Shown: positions 1-9,446, counted from the first letter of the stretch. The stretch is 64,000 nt of DNA from Pectobacterium brasiliense (GCF_013449685.1 NZ_JACDSF010000009.1:31736-95735), one strand, 5' to 3'. The notes: generated by a model not told the origin, from the sequence alone. Made by a program: numbers and translations.

Positions 1-28
1 CCCGTCGGTTTATCGTTCGAACCGCACT

Positions 29-60
29 TGAGCGAGTCCCAAGGGCTCGCTCATTTTTAT
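29..60 (+). terminator. Rho-independent terminator of an upstream gene outside the window
   Basis: Two 8-base arms (29-36 and 46-53) form a GC-rich stem, followed by a short T run. It probably ends a plus-strand gene lying just left of the window, since the pectate lyase gene starts 30 bases later. Confidence 0.7.
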
Positions 61-82
61 CGTTAATATTCAAGGAAATGAA

Positions 83-1360
83 ATGAAACGTTCTCTTCTG
101 TTCGCCGCACTGTTCAGCACTGGCTTAGTATTCAGTATCGGCATACCGATGGCGAGCGCCGCCACACCGGCAGCACCAGAGTTGAAAGGATTCGGAACGG
201 ATACAGTTGCAGGCAGCGGTGGACGCATTATTCGCGTCACAACGCTGGCCTCTTCCGGAGCAGGTTCACTCAGGGAGGCGCTGGCCGCTAAAGGGCCACG
301 CATTATCGTTTTTGAGGTTGGCGGTATTATCGACCTGAATAAAAGTGACCTCCGCTTAACCGAGCCGTTTGTGACCATTGCCGGCCAAACCGCCCCTTCT
401 CCCGGTATCACTATCATTCGCGGCGGAATGGGGATCAGCACCCATGATGTGCTCATGCAGCATATTCGTTTTCGCATCGGCGATGCTGGTATGGGTAAAA
501 AAAGCGGTTTTGAACGCGATGTTTCCATCAACGGCAAAGATGCCTACAACGTCGTGATCGACCATTCTAGCTTCGCCTGGGGTACGGACGAAAATCTGTC
601 TATTTCCGGCCCACGCTATGACGGGCCGCAAGGTACGGCGCACCGCATCACACTCTCGAATAATATCGTTGCTGAAGGCCTATACGATTCAGCTCACACC
701 AAAGGTATTCACTCGATGGGAACGCTGGTTCACGATAGCGTGACTGACGTATCGATCGTGGGCAGCCTGTATGCCCACAACAACGAACGCAATGCTTGGT
801 TCAAAGCTGGCTCTACGGGCGTCATGGTCAATAACCTGATCTACAACCCCGGTATTTGGGGTGTTCGCGTCGGTGGAGTCAAAGGCGAGTGGGAAGGGAA
901 AACCATGCCTGCCAGCCCACGCGTCTCCGTGGCGGGTAACGTAATGCACTACGGCGCGAATACCAAAGCAGGTTTAGGGCTCGTAGGAAGCAACAGCTCC
1001 GGCGATGTCTGGATGTCAGATAACCTCGCATACGATGCCAATGGTAAAGCCGCACCGCAAACATCAGGCAGCGGGATTAATTTACTCAAAGTGTCCCCTA
1101 TTTGGCCTGCGGGCTTAACAGCATCACCAGCCAGCGCAGTCACCAATCAGGTACTGCAAAGCGCAGGCGCACGCCCTAAAGATCGTGATGCTGTTGATAA
1201 ACGTATCGTGGAGAATTTCAAACAGCGGAAAGGTGGCTTCGTGAATAGCCAGGAAGACGTCGGCGGCTATCCTGTTGCCACCGCAACCTACCGTCAGTTG
1301 AACGTGCCAAGCACTGGCGTGGATGCCTGGCTACAGCAGATGGCAAAAGCGCTGGAATAA
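83..1360 (+). CDS. Secreted pectate lyase, polysaccharide lyase family 1-like
   Basis: The 425-residue protein has a Sec signal peptide with a likely cut after ASA at residue 26. The rest reads as a parallel beta-helix pectate lyase: TIAGQTAPSPGITI at about 98-111, and the PL1-type metal and substrate region VVIDHSSFAWGTDENLS at about 157-173, with Asp160, His161, Asp169 and Glu170. Such enzymes cleave polygalacturonate by calcium-dependent beta-elimination and leave soft-rot bacteria through the type II (Out) system. AAGGA lies 6 bases before the ATG. The gene stands alone between two terminators. It is longer than the classical PelA-C group and I cannot assign a pel letter. No KdgR box is visible in the 80 bases available upstream. 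Confidence 0.85.
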   Translation: MKRSLLFAALFSTGLVFSIGIPMASAATPAAPELKGFGTDTVAGSGGRIIRVTTLASSGAGSLREALAAKGPRIIVFEVGGIIDLNKSDLRLTEPFVTIAGQTAPSPGITIIRGGMGISTHDVLMQHIRFRIGDAGMGKKSGFERDVSINGKDAYNVVIDHSSFAWGTDENLSISGPRYDGPQGTAHRITLSNNIVAEGLYDSAHTKGIHSMGTLVHDSVTDVSIVGSLYAHNNERNAWFKAGSTGVMVNNLIYNPGIWGVRVGGVKGEWEGKTMPASPRVSVAGNVMHYGANTKAGLGLVGSNSSGDVWMSDNLAYDANGKAAPQTSGSGINLLKVSPIWPAGLTASPASAVTNQVLQSAGARPKDRDAVDKRIVENFKQRKGGFVNSQEDVGGYPVATATYRQLNVPSTGVDAWLQQMAKALE

Positions 1361-1384
1361 CACAGTAGTCGAGACGTTAAGATC

Positions 1385-1412
1385 GCAAAAGGCCACATTA
1401 GTGGCCTTTTGC
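1385..1412 (+). terminator. Bidirectional terminator between pectate lyase and ppiA
   Basis: A 12-base perfect stem (1385-1396 with 1401-1412) has A4 in the left arm and T4 in the right arm. It can stop transcripts from the convergent pectate lyase and ppiA genes. Confidence 0.85.
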
Positions 1413-1446
1413 ATATTCTCGGTTCTTTGCTTATCTATCTTGCCAA

Positions 1447-2019
1447 TCAGGGCAGCACTTTCGCAGACTGAATCACCACTGGCGTAGTCGGTACGTTCTG
1501 ATAAGGCCCGACGTTTTTCGTTGGAACCTGAGAGATCTTATCCACGACGTCCATGCCCTTCACGACTTTACCGAACACGGCGTAGCCAAAATCACGCTGG
1601 CCGTGATCGAGAAACGCATTGTCCGCGACGTTGATAAAGAACTGGCTGGTCGCACTGTCTTTGTCAGATGTGCGCGCCATCGCGATCGTGCCGCGCTGGT
1701 TACGTAAACCGTTATCGGCTTCATTCTTGATCGGCGCGTTCGTCGCTTTTTGGTTCATTTCGCCAGAAAAGCCGCCGCCCTGCACCATAAAGCCAGGGAT
1801 CACACGGTGAAATGTTGTCCCGTTATAAAAACCGTTGTTAACGTACTCGACGAAATTTTTTACCGAAACCGGTGCCTTTTGATTATCTAAAGACAGTTCG
1901 ATATTGCCCGCGGACGTCGTCAACAGCACACGCGTGGTGGTGCCGGAAGCCGCAAAGGCGGGAGAAAATGCCATCAGTGAAATAAGGGCTGCCGCAGCAA
2001 CCAGAGTACGTTTGAACAT
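1447..2019 (-). CDS. ppiA: Periplasmic peptidyl-prolyl cis-trans isomerase A (cyclophilin)
   Basis: The 190-residue cyclophilin starts with a signal peptide ([18 protein letters not shown], cut near AFA) and so acts in the periplasm, catalysing proline isomerisation during folding. Cyclophilin hallmarks are [13 protein letters not shown] and SQFFINV. The open frame extends 38 codons further upstream, but the ATG at 2019 has AAGGA in front and begins the signal peptide, so it is preferred. Length matches E. coli PpiA (190). A CpxR-type box lies 76-90 bases upstream, in line with the known Cpx control of E. coli ppiA. Confidence 0.95.
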   Translation of the reverse strand: MFKRTLVAAAALISLMAFSPAFAASGTTTRVLLTTSAGNIELSLDNQKAPVSVKNFVEYVNNGFYNGTTFHRVIPGFMVQGGGFSGEMNQKATNAPIKNEADNGLRNQRGTIAMARTSDKDSATSQFFINVADNAFLDHGQRDFGYAVFGKVVKGMDVVDKISQVPTKNVGPYQNVPTTPVVIQSAKVLP

Positions 2020-2094
2020 GAGAATTCCTTTTTGAAGAGGCCGACTACAGAAAGCGTAATGATTGTAAGTATCCACACCCTTCAACGCTACCCA

Positions 2095-2109
2095 TTTACC
2101 TTTTTTTAC
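2095..2109 (-). promoter_or_regulatory. CpxR-type box upstream of ppiA
   Basis: Read on the minus strand the site is GTAAA, 5 bases, GTAAA, an exact match to the CpxR tandem consensus. It lies upstream of ppiA in the gene's own orientation. E. coli ppiA (rotA) is a known Cpx regulon member. Confidence 0.75.
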
Positions 2110-2160
2110 GTATAAAAGTCTGTTCGTAACCAACTGTGAGCGAAAACCTGTACGTAAGAT

Positions 2161-2186
2161 AAAAAAAGGGCCGATTGCTCGGCCCT
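2161..2186 (-). terminator. Terminator of the peptide-type ABC operon
   Basis: On the minus strand an 8-base stem (AGGGCCGA with TCGGCCCT, 4-base loop) runs into seven T. It lies about 60 bases after the last ABC gene. Confidence 0.85.
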
Positions 2187-2243
2187 CATGATGATGATTA
2201 TCGCGCAGCGCGCCGAGTCCATACGTACTTAGTCTATAAATAC

Positions 2244-3053
2244 CTAGCCCATACGCTCCGAACGTACCGCCAGATCGCGGCTGTACTGACGGCTAGCATC
2301 CACCAGCATAGAGGTATATGCGTTCTTCGGTACATCGCTAGTCAGGTCGTCGGTTTCCAACGTTTCCAGTATTTTACCGTATTGCATCACCGCCACTTTA
2401 TGGCACAGGTGGGAAATCACGCCCAAGTCGTGCGTCACCATCAGGTAGGTCAGCTTTTCCTGCTGCTGCAACTCCGTCAGCAGGTTAAGAATTTCCGCCT
2501 GCACCGATACATCCAACGCCGACGTTGGCTCATCCAACAGCAGCACTCTCGGTTCCAGAATCAACGCTCGAGCAATCGCCACACGCTGACGCTGTCCGCC
2601 CGAAAGCTGATGCGGATAGCGGCGACGGAAATGCGTTCCCAGCCCCACTTTCTCCAGCAAGGTATCGATACGATCGTCACGATCGTCAAAGCGGTGGATC
2701 GACAGCGGCTCTTCCAGAATCGACTCTACGGTATGACGGGGATGCAGCGATCCATACGGATCCTGAAACACCATCTGCACCCGACGACAGCGCGCCTGAT
2801 CGATTCGGTGTGCCAGTTTCTTCCCGTCAATATGCAGCGTGCCTTCCCAATGATTAAAAAGCCCGGCCAGACACTTCAGCACCGTGGTTTTACCGGAACC
2901 CGATTCCCCTACCAGACCAAAGATATCACCGTCGTTGACGGTAAGGTTCACATCGTACAATACCTGATTCGCCGTACTGCCCTGTCCAAAAGAGAGATTC
3001 AGGTTACTCACTTCGATCATCGGCTTGCGCTGACCCATTGCTTCAGTTGCCAT
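2244..3053 (-). CDS. ABC transporter ATP-binding protein, DppF/OppF type
   Basis: This 269-residue ATPase powers uptake through the permeases encoded upstream. It shows Walker A GESGSGKT (about 49-56), the Q-loop region [10 protein letters not shown], the signature LSGGQRQR and Walker [12 protein letters not shown]. The ATG has AAGGGG 6 bases upstream. It is the last gene of a six-gene minus-strand unit and starts 11 bases after the other ATPase. The fold family is clear but the substrate is not: dipeptide, oligopeptide, nickel and some oligosaccharide importers share this design. Confidence 0.9.
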   Translation of the reverse strand: MATEAMGQRKPMIEVSNLNLSFGQGSTANQVLYDVNLTVNDGDIFGLVGESGSGKTTVLKCLAGLFNHWEGTLHIDGKKLAHRIDQARCRRVQMVFQDPYGSLHPRHTVESILEEPLSIHRFDDRDDRIDTLLEKVGLGTHFRRRYPHQLSGGQRQRVAIARALILEPRVLLLDEPTSALDVSVQAEILNLLTELQQQEKLTYLMVTHDLGVISHLCHKVAVMQYGKILETLETDDLTSDVPKNAYTSMLVDASRQYSRDLAVRSERMG

Positions 3054-3064
3054 GATTATCCCCT

Positions 3065-3952
3065 TTATCCATTGATCCAGGCAGGATCGCGATTCATCAC
3101 CGGCAAACGCGGGCGTCGATGGTCGATATCCGGCAGCGAATTCAGCAACCCACGCGTATAAGGATGCTGCGCGTTGTCCAGATCGGCGGCAGCAATGGAC
3201 TCCACGACGCGTCCGGCATACATCACCAGCACCCGATCGCAGAAGCTGCGTACCAGATTGATATCGTGACTGATGAAAATCAGCCCCAGACCGCGCTCGC
3301 TGACCAGATCATCCAGCATTGCCAGCACCTGCAAACGCACGGACACATCCAGTGCGGAGGTCGGTTCATCGGCAATCACGATTTCAGGTTCGGTAATCAA
3401 CATCATCGCAATCATGATGCGCTGCCCCTGCCCGCCCGAAATTTCATGAGGGTAAAGATTGTAGACGCGCTCTGGCTGGCGAATGCGCACCACATCCAGC
3501 ATCGCCATGACCTTTTCCTTCGCCTTGCGATGCGACACCTTATGGTGCGCCAGATAGGCTTCGGCAATCTGATCGCCGACGCACACCACTGGGTTCAGAG
3601 AATATTTAGGGTCCTGCATAATCATGGAGATGCGCTTGCCGCGAATCTGACGCATCCGCGCCTCATCCGCTTTCAGCAGGTCGGTATCGCCGAAGCGCAG
3701 TTTGTCTGCCGTAATCCGCGCGCTGTGTGGATGCAGTTGCAGCAGCGCACGACCGACCGTCGATTTACCGGAGCCAGATTCGCCGACAATAGCCAGCTTT
3801 TCACAGCCAAGCTGGAAGGAGACGCCGCGCACGGCATCCGTCACGGCTCCACGGTTCACAAAGCTTACCCGCAGATTTTCCACTTCCATCAGGGGCGAGC
3901 TTCCCGACGCACGTTGAGAAGACTTATTCAGTTCTGGGATCGAGGATGTCAC
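3065..3952 (-). CDS. ABC transporter ATP-binding protein, DppD/OppD type
   Basis: Second ATPase of the importer, about 295 residues, with Walker A GESGSGKS, signature ISGGQGQR (the second glycine-rich block is slightly unusual) and Walker [13 protein letters not shown]. It has the C-terminal oligopeptide-transporter extension (HPYTRGLLNSLPD). A longer frame opens with TTG at 3967, but GTG at 3952 has GGAGA 8 bases before it and is the better start. An internal ATG at 3889 is another option. The gene overlaps the end of the preceding permease gene by 29 bases, which suggests coupled translation. Confidence 0.88.
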   Translation of the reverse strand: MTSSIPELNKSSQRASGSSPLMEVENLRVSFVNRGAVTDAVRGVSFQLGCEKLAIVGESGSGKSTVGRALLQLHPHSARITADKLRFGDTDLLKADEARMRQIRGKRISMIMQDPKYSLNPVVCVGDQIAEAYLAHHKVSHRKAKEKVMAMLDVVRIRQPERVYNLYPHEISGGQGQRIMIAMMLITEPEIVIADEPTSALDVSVRLQVLAMLDDLVSERGLGLIFISHDINLVRSFCDRVLVMYAGRVVESIAAADLDNAQHPYTRGLLNSLPDIDHRRPRLPVMNRDPAWING

Positions 3953-4847
3953 GTAGGCCGTCTCCAAGGAAGTTGAACGCCAGGCTGTTAATCAAAATCG
4001 CCAGCCCCGGAATAGTTACTAACCACCAGCACTCCATCATGTAACGACGACCCGCAGAGATCATCGCGCCCCATTCAGGATCGGGCGGCTGTGCCCCCAA
4101 TCCCAGAAAGCCCAGACCCGCCGCGGTCAGAATGATGCCCGCCATATTCATGGTGATACGAATAATCACCGATGGCAGACACAGCGGCACAATGTGGTGC
4201 AGCAGGATGCGGATAGAGGATGCGCCTTGCAGCTTCACCGCAGACACAAAGTCCGCGTGACGCAGTGACAGCGTTTCTGCCCTTGCCAGACGGGCAATCG
4301 GCGGCCAGGCCGTCAGCGTAATCGCAATCACTACATGATCCAGACCTGGGCCAAGCGCCGCAACGAACGCCAGCGCCAATACCAGGCTGGGGAAAGAGAT
4401 GAAGATATCGGTAATACGCATCAGAATGGTATCAACGATCCCGCCGTAATACCCAGAGATCACGCCCAGCGCCAGCCCAATAGGCCCCACGGTGACCGAC
4501 ACCAGCGCAACGATATACAGCGTGATGCGTGAACCATAGACCAGACGACTAAACACATCGCGCCCAAACTCATCGGTGCCAAAGTAATGCGCTGCACTCG
4601 GGGCCTGTAGCGCGTTAGCCAGATCCTGTACCAGCGGATCATGCGTGGCAATCCACGGGGCGAAGATGGCAACCAGCACCAACATCAGCACAATCGCGGA
4701 ACCAATCGCGGTTAGTGGATTGCGCATCATCGTCAAGAGAAACCCGCCGATTCGCGCACCGCGTAACCGCAGGCGGCTCACACGTTTTTCCGGCGGTGTC
4801 CGCATTACCGATTCACGGCTGACTGGCGGCTCAGAGGAAATATTCAT
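3924..4847 (-). CDS. ABC transporter permease, DppC/OppC type
   Basis: The 307-residue inner-membrane protein has an N-terminal OppC-like segment, a first membrane helix near 35-55 and the BPD-transport core. The EAA-like loop AVKLQGASSIRILLHHIVPL contacts the ATPases. Its ATG overlaps the stop of the preceding permease gene as ATGA, typical of a tight operon. Together with the DppB-type partner it forms the membrane channel. The substrate cannot be read from the sequence. Confidence 0.9.
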   Translation of the reverse strand: MNISSEPPVSRESVMRTPPEKRVSRLRLRGARIGGFLLTMMRNPLTAIGSAIVLMLVLVAIFAPWIATHDPLVQDLANALQAPSAAHYFGTDEFGRDVFSRLVYGSRITLYIVALVSVTVGPIGLALGVISGYYGGIVDTILMRITDIFISFPSLVLALAFVAALGPGLDHVVIAITLTAWPPIARLARAETLSLRHADFVSAVKLQGASSIRILLHHIVPLCLPSVIIRITMNMAGIILTAAGLGFLGLGAQPPDPEWGAMISAGRRYMMECWWLVTIPGLAILINSLAFNFLGDGLRDILDPRTE

Positions 4848-5884
4848 GCGTTCGTCCTCGGATCAAAGATTTGATACAACATGTCCGACAGCAGGTTAAG
4901 CGTCACGAAGATCAACCCGACTAGCAGCACACATCCCATAACCGCGTTCATATCCCCCAGCAGCAGGCTGCCTGTCAGATAGGAACCAAATCCAGGCCAT
5001 GAGAAGACCGTTTCGATCAGTACCGCCCCTTCCAGCAGCGAGCCATACGCCAGCGCTACCACCGTCAGAAGTTGAACCAGAATATTGCGAAACGCGTGCG
5101 CCCAGACAACGCGGAACTCAGACAGCCCTTTCACTCGCGCGGTAATAATGTATTCCTGCGAAAGCTGAGCCAGCATGAAGCTACGCGTCATACGGCTGAT
5201 ATAGGCCAGCGAGTGGAAACCGAGAATCGTGGCTGGCAACACCAGATGGTTCAGCGCGCTGCGGAACACATCCCACTCGCCCGCCAGTAGCGAATCCACC
5301 AGCAGCAGACCGGTACGGTTCTCCACCAGGCCGTCGTAGGCCATATCAACCCGTCCAGCACCGCCCACCCAGTTCAGCCAAGCATAGAACACCAGCAGTC
5401 CCATCATCCCGACCCAGAATATTGGCGTGGAATAACCGGCAAGACTGATAAAGCGCACCACATAATCCGCCCACTTGCCGCGTCGCGCCGCAGCCAACAC
5501 GCCTAATGGCACGCCCAGACCGGCACCGACGATAATCGCCATCGTTGCCAGTTCAACGGTTGCTGGGAAAACGCGGATAATATCATCTATTACCGGTCGC
5601 CCAGTCAGGAGGGCATTGCCCAGATCCCCATGTATCAGCGAATTGAAGTAAATAAAAAACTGCACATACAGCGGCTTATCCAACCCCAGTTGTTGGTAAA
5701 CCTGTTGATAGGTACTTTGGTCGGCGTCCTGTCCGACAATAGCCAGGACGGGATCGATTGGCATCACGCGGCCGATCACGAAAGTCAGGATTAATAACCC
5801 GAACAGCGTGACGACGACCTGAAACAGACGTTTTGCCAAACGACGCAGTACTCCACCCGGCTTGATCCAATCAGAGAAAACCAT
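4844..5884 (-). CDS. ABC transporter permease, DppB/OppB type
   Basis: The 346-residue permease has the first helix at about 18-40, and the OppB-family pattern of a periplasmic segment after helix 1 followed by five helices. The coupling loop is ITARVKGLSEFRVVWAHAFRN. It follows the binding-protein gene after a 132-base gap that contains a strong hairpin, and overlaps the next permease by 4 bases. It is the first membrane component of the importer. Confidence 0.9.
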   Translation of the reverse strand: MVFSDWIKPGGVLRRLAKRLFQVVVTLFGLLILTFVIGRVMPIDPVLAIVGQDADQSTYQQVYQQLGLDKPLYVQFFIYFNSLIHGDLGNALLTGRPVIDDIIRVFPATVELATMAIIVGAGLGVPLGVLAAARRGKWADYVVRFISLAGYSTPIFWVGMMGLLVFYAWLNWVGGAGRVDMAYDGLVENRTGLLLVDSLLAGEWDVFRSALNHLVLPATILGFHSLAYISRMTRSFMLAQLSQEYIITARVKGLSEFRVVWAHAFRNILVQLLTVVALAYGSLLEGAVLIETVFSWPGFGSYLTGSLLLGDMNAVMGCVLLVGLIFVTLNLLSDMLYQIFDPRTNA

Positions 5885-5964
5885 GTTCTTTCTCCTGATA
5901 TCCCGATGAGCGGCGACAGCAAATCACCACTCACGCGGTCATCTCTTTTTAACGTATCTGATCG

Positions 5965-5999
5965 GGATGATTAGCCGGGAACGTATCGGCTAATCATCC
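5965..5999. repeat. Intercistronic hairpin between binding-protein and permease genes
   Basis: Perfect 13-base arms (5965-5977 and 5987-5999) flank a 9-base loop with no T run on either side. In binding-protein-dependent operons such hairpins commonly protect the upstream message and keep the binding protein in excess of the permeases. That role is inferred here. Confidence 0.65.
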
Positions 6000-6016
6000 G
6001 GTTTAACGTGTGGACA

Positions 6017-7630
6017 CTAGCGCTGCTTATACACCTCACGCAGATGCGTCGTAGAAGACGGATGCGGCACATAGCCTTTCACGTCCTTACGCAACACCAC
6101 AGAATCGATCATCTGTGACACCGGAATGATGGCCGGGAACAGTTCTTCATAGCGATTCTGTACGTTGATATACATCTGCTTCTGTTTCTGAGCATCTTTC
6201 TCCAACAGCGCCTGATCGATCATGTCGTTCAGAGGCTTATCGTAGAAAGACGTGCGCCAGCCCTGGAAGTTGGTCAGTTTGGCTTCGTCGCTGTTATCCG
6301 GGTTATAGACAACAGAACGCAGGCTGGAGTGAGGATGCGGATCGACACCGCCACCGCCGCGGCCAACCAGCATATCGAAGTTACGGTCACGCATTGCGCC
6401 GTAAATCTGATTACCGGTGCCGGAGATGATTTTGGCTTTGATGCCCGCCTGCGCCAGCGTGGACTGTACCGAGGTCGCCAGATTCAGGAACGGCTGATCG
6501 GACAAAACACGCAGCGTGGTTTCAAACCCATTCGGGTAGCCCGCTTCAGCCAGCAGTGCCTTGGCGCGTGGCACGTCCAGCTTGTAGCCAGGATCCGGCA
6601 ACGTCGCATCCATCCCTTTCTGGATAGGGCGCTGATGATAGAAACCATAGCCAGGCATCACCGTCTTATTCACGCCGTCGTAATCAATCAGGTAACGAAC
6701 CGCTTCACGTACTTTCGGTTTGGCGAAGTATTCGTTCTTCAGGCTCATGGCAACGTAGTACAGCGTGCCTTTTTGCACCTCATCAACCACAACGTCTTTA
6801 TCTTGTTTCAATGCATTGATATCCGGCACCGACATGCCAGAGGCCACGTCAATATCGCCTTTTTCAATCATCAGGCGCAGCGCCTGCGATTCAGTCATGT
6901 GACGGAAAATCACGCGACGCATTTTCGCATCGCCCTGCCAGTTGTTCTCAACTTTACTGATGCGCAGCACGTCTTTCGCCTGCCACACGTCCAGCTTGAA
7001 CGGGCCGGAACCGGCTTCGTTCGTGGTCAGCCAGCCGTTACCCCAGTCACCGTTTTTCTCATGCTGCATGACCGTTTTGCTATCCAGCACCGAGCCGCTA
7101 CCCAGCGTCGCCAGCGAGTAGATCACCAGTTTTGGATCGTTCGGTTTTGGCAGTTCGATTTCGACGGTGTGCGCGTCTTTGGCACGTATCATTTTCTCCA
7201 CGTTTTCCGCGGTGAAGCCGTAGGATTTCCACGTCGTGGCCTGTGCCATGTTGAGGTTAAGCAGACGCTTCATCGACCAGGCGAAGTCTTGCGCCGTTAC
7301 GGGGTTGCCGGAATGGAATTTGGCGTTATCCACCAGATCGAAGGTAATGACCTTACCATCATCACTGACGCTCCAGCTTTTCGCCAGAGAAGGCTGGATG
7401 TTACTCAGGTTGGCGGGATCCAGCACCACCAGCGAGTCATAGAGGTTGACGATAATGCCCACCACTTCGTTACCGGTCATAGCGGCCGGATCGAGTGAGA
7501 GCATGTTGTTCATGTTCATCCCCACGATCAGCTGATCGTCAGGGGTTTTTGCCGATAGAATGGCCGGCGTAGCGGCCATACAGAGTGAACCTAACAGCAG
7601 GGTACGGAGTATTGCGCGTGCTTTCATCAT
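6017..7630 (-). CDS. ABC transporter periplasmic substrate-binding protein, family 5 (DppA/OppA type)
   Basis: The 537-residue protein starts with a signal peptide ending near ILSAK and continues as a family-5 solute-binding protein (DPAAMTGNEVVGIIVNLYDSLV, LAKSWSVSDDGKVITFDL, VREAVRYLIDYDGVN). Two ATG codons are adjacent. The second, at 7627, is better spaced from GGAGA. It is transcribed after the enolase-superfamily gene and before the permease genes, so the imported solute may be the substrate, or a precursor of the substrate, of that enzyme. Family-5 proteins bind peptides but also oligosaccharides and sugar acids. Confidence 0.88.
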   Translation of the reverse strand: MMKARAILRTLLLGSLCMAATPAILSAKTPDDQLIVGMNMNNMLSLDPAAMTGNEVVGIIVNLYDSLVVLDPANLSNIQPSLAKSWSVSDDGKVITFDLVDNAKFHSGNPVTAQDFAWSMKRLLNLNMAQATTWKSYGFTAENVEKMIRAKDAHTVEIELPKPNDPKLVIYSLATLGSGSVLDSKTVMQHEKNGDWGNGWLTTNEAGSGPFKLDVWQAKDVLRISKVENNWQGDAKMRRVIFRHMTESQALRLMIEKGDIDVASGMSVPDINALKQDKDVVVDEVQKGTLYYVAMSLKNEYFAKPKVREAVRYLIDYDGVNKTVMPGYGFYHQRPIQKGMDATLPDPGYKLDVPRAKALLAEAGYPNGFETTLRVLSDQPFLNLATSVQSTLAQAGIKAKIISGTGNQIYGAMRDRNFDMLVGRGGGGVDPHPHSSLRSVVYNPDNSDEAKLTNFQGWRTSFYDKPLNDMIDQALLEKDAQKQKQMYINVQNRYEELFPAIIPVSQMIDSVVLRKDVKGYVPHPSSTTHLREVYKQR

Positions 7631-7726
7631 TATTCTCCAAGGTGTGGGAGCATGGAAGACGACAACTTTTTATTTTTTAGGTAAGGCTATCTTTCAGGTC
7701 GAACAAAAAACGATTAGAACAAAACG

Positions 7727-8881
7727 TTATTCTTTACTTAGGGTATGCTCCTCAATCCAGTCAAAATTAATATCTTCTCCCAGCCCTGGACGTTGCGGCA
7801 GATGCACAAAGCCCTCGTTGTCCATTGGATCGACAATCGAATTCAGATACGCAGCAGGTTCGTCGTAATCGAGGAAAGGATGTAGCAGCCCGCGCTCATA
7901 CCAGCGGCAGTTTTTGATAGCGCCCACGACGTTGAGGTTTGGCGCGCCGTTACCGTGAACTTCACAGTCCATACCGAAGGATTCTGCCAAGCTCGCGACT
8001 TTCATACACGGCCAGAGACCGCCCACGCCTTGCACGCCCGCGCGTAGAATGTCGCATGCGCCTTCTTTAACCCAGTCAGCACGGCTGAAGTATTTGCCTG
8101 ACAGACTTTCTGGCCCGATAACATCGATATCCAGACTCTTGGTCAGCCAGCTGTAAGACGCCATACTCTGTTCTTCCATCGGCTCTTCAAACCAGGTGAA
8201 ATCAAGCTTTTGCAGTTCACGGCCGATGTACAGTGCATCGCTACGGCTGTACCAGTGGTAACCATCCAGCATCAGGCAGATATCTGGGCCGACCGCTTCA
8301 CGTACTGCCGCACAGGCTTGTACGTCAATCTTCGGGCTAGGCGCGAATGACACAGGCGGCATCCAAGTATGCAACTTGATGGCTTTATAGCCACGCTGCA
8401 CCAGCTTTTCTGCGAACTGGCCATATTCCTCTGGCGTAGACAAACCACCTTCCAGCTCATCACCACACATGGTGCTGCCGTAAGCAGGGACTTTCTCACG
8501 ATAGCCGCCGAGCAGCTTATGCACTGGCATGTTCAGCACGCGACCTTGCAGATCCCACAGTGCGGATTCCACAATCGACAACGCGCGGTCGGTCAGTTGG
8601 TTGGCGCTACCGCGCTGCCAGTGCACCAGATCCTGCCACAGGCGCTCACGGTCGAACGGGTTTTGCCCAATCAGCACTTTGCGGAAGAAAGCATTAACGA
8701 TATGAGGACGAATCACTTCCGGTGGCGCGAAAGCGTAGCCTTTTTGGCCGTCATCTGCCGTGATGGTTAACAGCGCCATCTTGGCCTGATTTTCAGGTCC
8801 TGGGTGTGAATGACCCGCACTGTCGGAAACCCGGCGTGTGGGATAAGTGAAGACGGTGACATCAATTGATTCTATTTTCAC
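7727..8881 (-). CDS. Enolase-superfamily sugar-acid dehydratase-like enzyme
   Basis: The 384-residue protein has the mandelate racemase/muconate lactonizing enzyme fold. Metal ligands appear as Asp206 (LMLDGYHWY), Glu232 (FEEP) and Glu258 (GPES). Acid-base residues are the KxH motif Lys169-His171 after the second barrel strand and the His309-Asp277 pair (CEVHGN, DILRAG). This set fits a dehydratase or epimerase acting on an aldonic or aldaric acid, but the exact substrate is not assignable. The frame opens with GTG at 8908. The GTG at 8881 has AAGGCAGG just before it and begins at the usual N-terminal strand, so it is chosen. The ABC importer genes follow on the same strand, 96 bases on. Confidence 0.85.
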   Translation of the reverse strand: MKIESIDVTVFTYPTRRVSDSAGHSHPGPENQAKMALLTITADDGQKGYAFAPPEVIRPHIVNAFFRKVLIGQNPFDRERLWQDLVHWQRGSANQLTDRALSIVESALWDLQGRVLNMPVHKLLGGYREKVPAYGSTMCGDELEGGLSTPEEYGQFAEKLVQRGYKAIKLHTWMPPVSFAPSPKIDVQACAAVREAVGPDICLMLDGYHWYSRSDALYIGRELQKLDFTWFEEPMEEQSMASYSWLTKSLDIDVIGPESLSGKYFSRADWVKEGACDILRAGVQGVGGLWPCMKVASLAESFGMDCEVHGNGAPNLNVVGAIKNCRWYERGLLHPFLDYDEPAAYLNSIVDPMDNEGFVHLPQRPGLGEDINFDWIEEHTLSKE

Positions 8882-9158
8882 GTTGTTACCTGCCTTGATG
8901 TTTAACACAACTCATGTACAAGATTGACGAATGTAAGCCGTATAAATAATTAAAGAGTAACTCCACTGACTGTGTTGGCCTTGTCGCTAAAAAACACCGC
9001 TATTTTTCTGGTACGACCTTATAAGTCGATCAATGTCACAGAAAAGAAATAGTGTGCTAATTAAAAAAAAATGCTGTTTTATTTTCAATTATTAAGGTTG
9101 TTACGCCGTTAGTCATTAGGCAATTTCTTCCATATGATGAAATTATGTCACCGATAAT

Positions 9159-9172
9159 TGTGCAATTGCACA
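9159..9172. promoter_or_regulatory. Perfect 14-base palindrome, candidate GntR-type operator
   Basis: TGTGCAATTGCACA is a perfect inverted repeat, longer than expected by chance. It resembles TTGT...ACAA operators of FCD-type GntR regulators of sugar-acid genes, and less well a CRP half-site pair. It lies about 280 bases upstream of the enolase-like gene and about 350 upstream of nirB, so its target is uncertain. Confidence 0.4.
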
Positions 9173-9417
9173 CAACCTTGTGAGCATTATCACCAGAACA
9201 TTTCATATCCTTATTAAACAAATGGATAATCCCTTAGTTTTATTTTTAAGCGCTCAGAAACGTGAATGATTGACGAGGGGGACGATTACTCTGATAGCGG
9301 ATTGCCCGCTAACCAGTCGGCTTCTGACCAAAAGCGTGCTATAGATCTCATTTTTGCCCGCAGCTAAAACTCCAGCAAAAACCAAGACTTAAGAAAAAAT
9401 AAGTAAAATCATCAAGA

Positions 9418-9433
9418 TACTCATAAAGTAGTA
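9418..9433 (+). promoter_or_regulatory. NarL/NarP 7-2-7 site of nirB
   Basis: TACTCAT-AA-AGTAGTA fits the 7-2-7 heptamer arrangement (7 of 7 and 6 of 7 positions). Its centre is 28 bases upstream of the FNR box centre. E. coli nirB has the same separation (sites at -69.5 and -41.5). Confidence 0.8.
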
Positions 9434-9446
9434 TATAAAAGACAAT

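Noticed and set aside
2175..3161. 328-codon plus-strand frame opposite the ATPase genes
   Set aside because: It is the antisense shadow of conserved ATPase genes; composition is His/Gln/Arg-rich without any motif.
6329..7498. 389-codon plus-strand frame opposite the binding-protein gene
   Set aside because: Antisense of a clear family-5 binding protein; no ribosome site or recognisable domain.
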